Part shown: positions 63,544 through 64,000 of the stretch, piece after piece | Layout: every line of letters begins with the position of its first letter | Position numbering within the stretch: position 1 is the stretch's first letter | NCBI GenBank assembly: GCA_947498645.1 | Contig: CANMKS010000001.1 | Coordinates: forward strand, 2,208,032-2,272,031 | Origin: an uncultured Paracoccaceae bacterium | GTDB lineage: Bacteria > Pseudomonadota > Alphaproteobacteria > Rhodobacterales > Rhodobacteraceae | Length of the DNA stretch: 64,000 nucleotides | Direction: 5' to 3' | The notes under the pieces: generated by a model | Database searches by the model: none | What the model saw: only the letters and a program-made list of their open reading frames with translations | Told to the model about the DNA's origin: nothing | Translations under genes and position numbers: made by a program

Positions 63544-63833
63544 CCCGCCGCTTTCTCTTCCTCCCCCTCGCGGCCCTGATCGCATTTGCCGCCTACCTTG
63601 GCTGGCAGCGTGGTCAGCCGCCCACGGACGCCGAGATCATCAACCGCTATGCTGCGGCCTATCTTGAGGTTGCCCCGACCGGGGCCGCCGCGACCGATTG
63701 CGCGGCGACGCCGCACCCGGATGCGACGATCCGCATGGTGATCACCTGTATGCATCCTTTTGGCCTGACGACGACGTATTTCGTTGGGCCGCTGGGTGAT
63801 GCCTTGCCCGCGCCGCAGGGGCCAAGCACATGA
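63540..63833 (+). CDS. Small hypothetical membrane-anchored or exported protein
   Basis: Protein of 97 residues with one N-terminal hydrophobic helix (FLFLPLAALIAFAAYLGW) preceded by two arginines, then a globular end of about 75 residues with two cysteines (TDC and ITC). The start is GTG overlapping the previous stop by four bases. Similar short proteins lie between ivd and the carboxylase genes in relatives, as far as I recall. Unknown function. Confidence 0.65.
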   Translation: MTRRFLFLPLAALIAFAAYLGWQRGQPPTDAEIINRYAAAYLEVAPTGAAATDCAATPHPDATIRMVITCMHPFGLTTTYFVGPLGDALPAPQGPST

Positions 63834-63918
63834 TGTGCCTTGGGGTAATTTCCACGTCAGTGGCCCTTTGTGACGTCGCTGCCTTTGCGCAAGTCCTTGT
63901 TTTGGAGCAGAACCTACG

Positions 63919-64000
63919 ATGAGTGATCGGGATTTACATCTTGAAGCGCTGGCATTGGTCAGCGCTGCCGCCGAAAAGGCCGCATTGGGTGGCGGTGATG
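63919..64000 (+). CDS. 5' end of a probable methylcrotonyl-CoA carboxylase beta subunit (cut by window)
   Basis: Only 27 codons are visible: the frame ends LVSAAAEKAALGGGD. The phrase just before a run of glycines resembles the N-terminal helix of biotin-dependent carboxyltransferase subunits, which is followed by a conserved RHxxRGKxLPRERV stretch outside the window. The position after ivd fits mccB. GGAG stands upstream of the ATG. The call is an inference from context. Confidence 0.5.
   Translation, partial: MSDRDLHLEALALVSAAAEKAALGGGD

Noticed and set aside
1-64000. CRISPR arrays, insertion sequences, integrases, prophage or rRNA
   Set aside because: No regularly spaced repeats, transposase or phage motifs, or rRNA segments were noticed in reading the window.

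Overview
The window is a dense, GC-rich stretch (roughly 60-63% GC by eye) from an alphaproteobacterial chromosome. It most likely comes from the Rhodobacteraceae / Roseobacter group. Reasons are the conserved block SPOR lipoprotein - dacA - tmk - holB - tatD - MBL hydrolase, the many ABC, TRAP and TTT uptake systems, a two-gene pntAB, a SitABCD-type metal importer with a Mur-like box, and a tRNA-Ser with an encoded CCA end. Most genes abut or overlap by 1-8 bases, also at convergent ends. No phage, insertion sequence, integrase, CRISPR array or rRNA is visible.

Layout. 1-6196: peptide ABC transporter operon (solute-binding protein cut by the window edge, an M24 peptidase, two permeases, two ATPases). 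6364-10469: a UspA protein, then a tripartite tricarboxylate transporter tctCBA. 10503-13012 (minus): a PanE-like reductase and an oxalyl-CoA synthetase-like (AAE3/Pcs60) ligase. 13189-13278: tRNA-Ser(TGA). 13503-19026: housekeeping block of cell wall, dTMP kinase, clamp-loader delta' and hydrolases. 19036-23698: an AEC carrier, a broken DUF1330 gene and sitABCD. 23824-26022: TIM-barrel epimerase-like protein plus Gfo/Idh/MocA oxidoreductase. 26019-29903 (minus): Pqi lipid-transport system with PqiA split into two genes. 30021-33666: FAH-family hydrolase and a TRAP transporter. 33659-38214: P-loop kinase, YihY/BrkB protein, SDR - DUF1304 - kynureninase, and an isoprenylcysteine-methyltransferase-like protein. 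38319-41429: pntAB with a strong terminator. 41567-42322: orphan methyltransferase-like protein.

42339-52131 is the most coherent accessory unit. A minus-strand peptide-type ABC importer (dppD, dppF, solute-binding protein, dppB, dppC) is divergent from a plus-strand set of ArgE-like deacetylase, FAD amino-acid oxidase-like protein and M20 amidohydrolase. Together they look like import, deacylation and oxidation of N-acylated or peptide-like amino acids. 52229-58902 holds a Na+/H+ antiporter, moaA, a lipoprotein, an AlkD-like protein, glmS and glmU. 59030-64000 holds gph, an orphan DegT-family aminotransferase, a low-GC Imm11-like gene, then the start of a leucine-degradation operon (ivd, two small exported or membrane proteins, and the 5' end of a gene that is probably the methylcrotonyl-CoA carboxylase beta subunit).

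Regulatory features seen directly are intercistronic hairpins after the solute-binding protein gene in both peptide-transporter operons, terminators after tctA and pntB and inside the 3' end of the first dppF, a Mur-like box before sitA, a TetR-type palindrome before ivd, and two palindrome clusters inside the 42-52 kb island.
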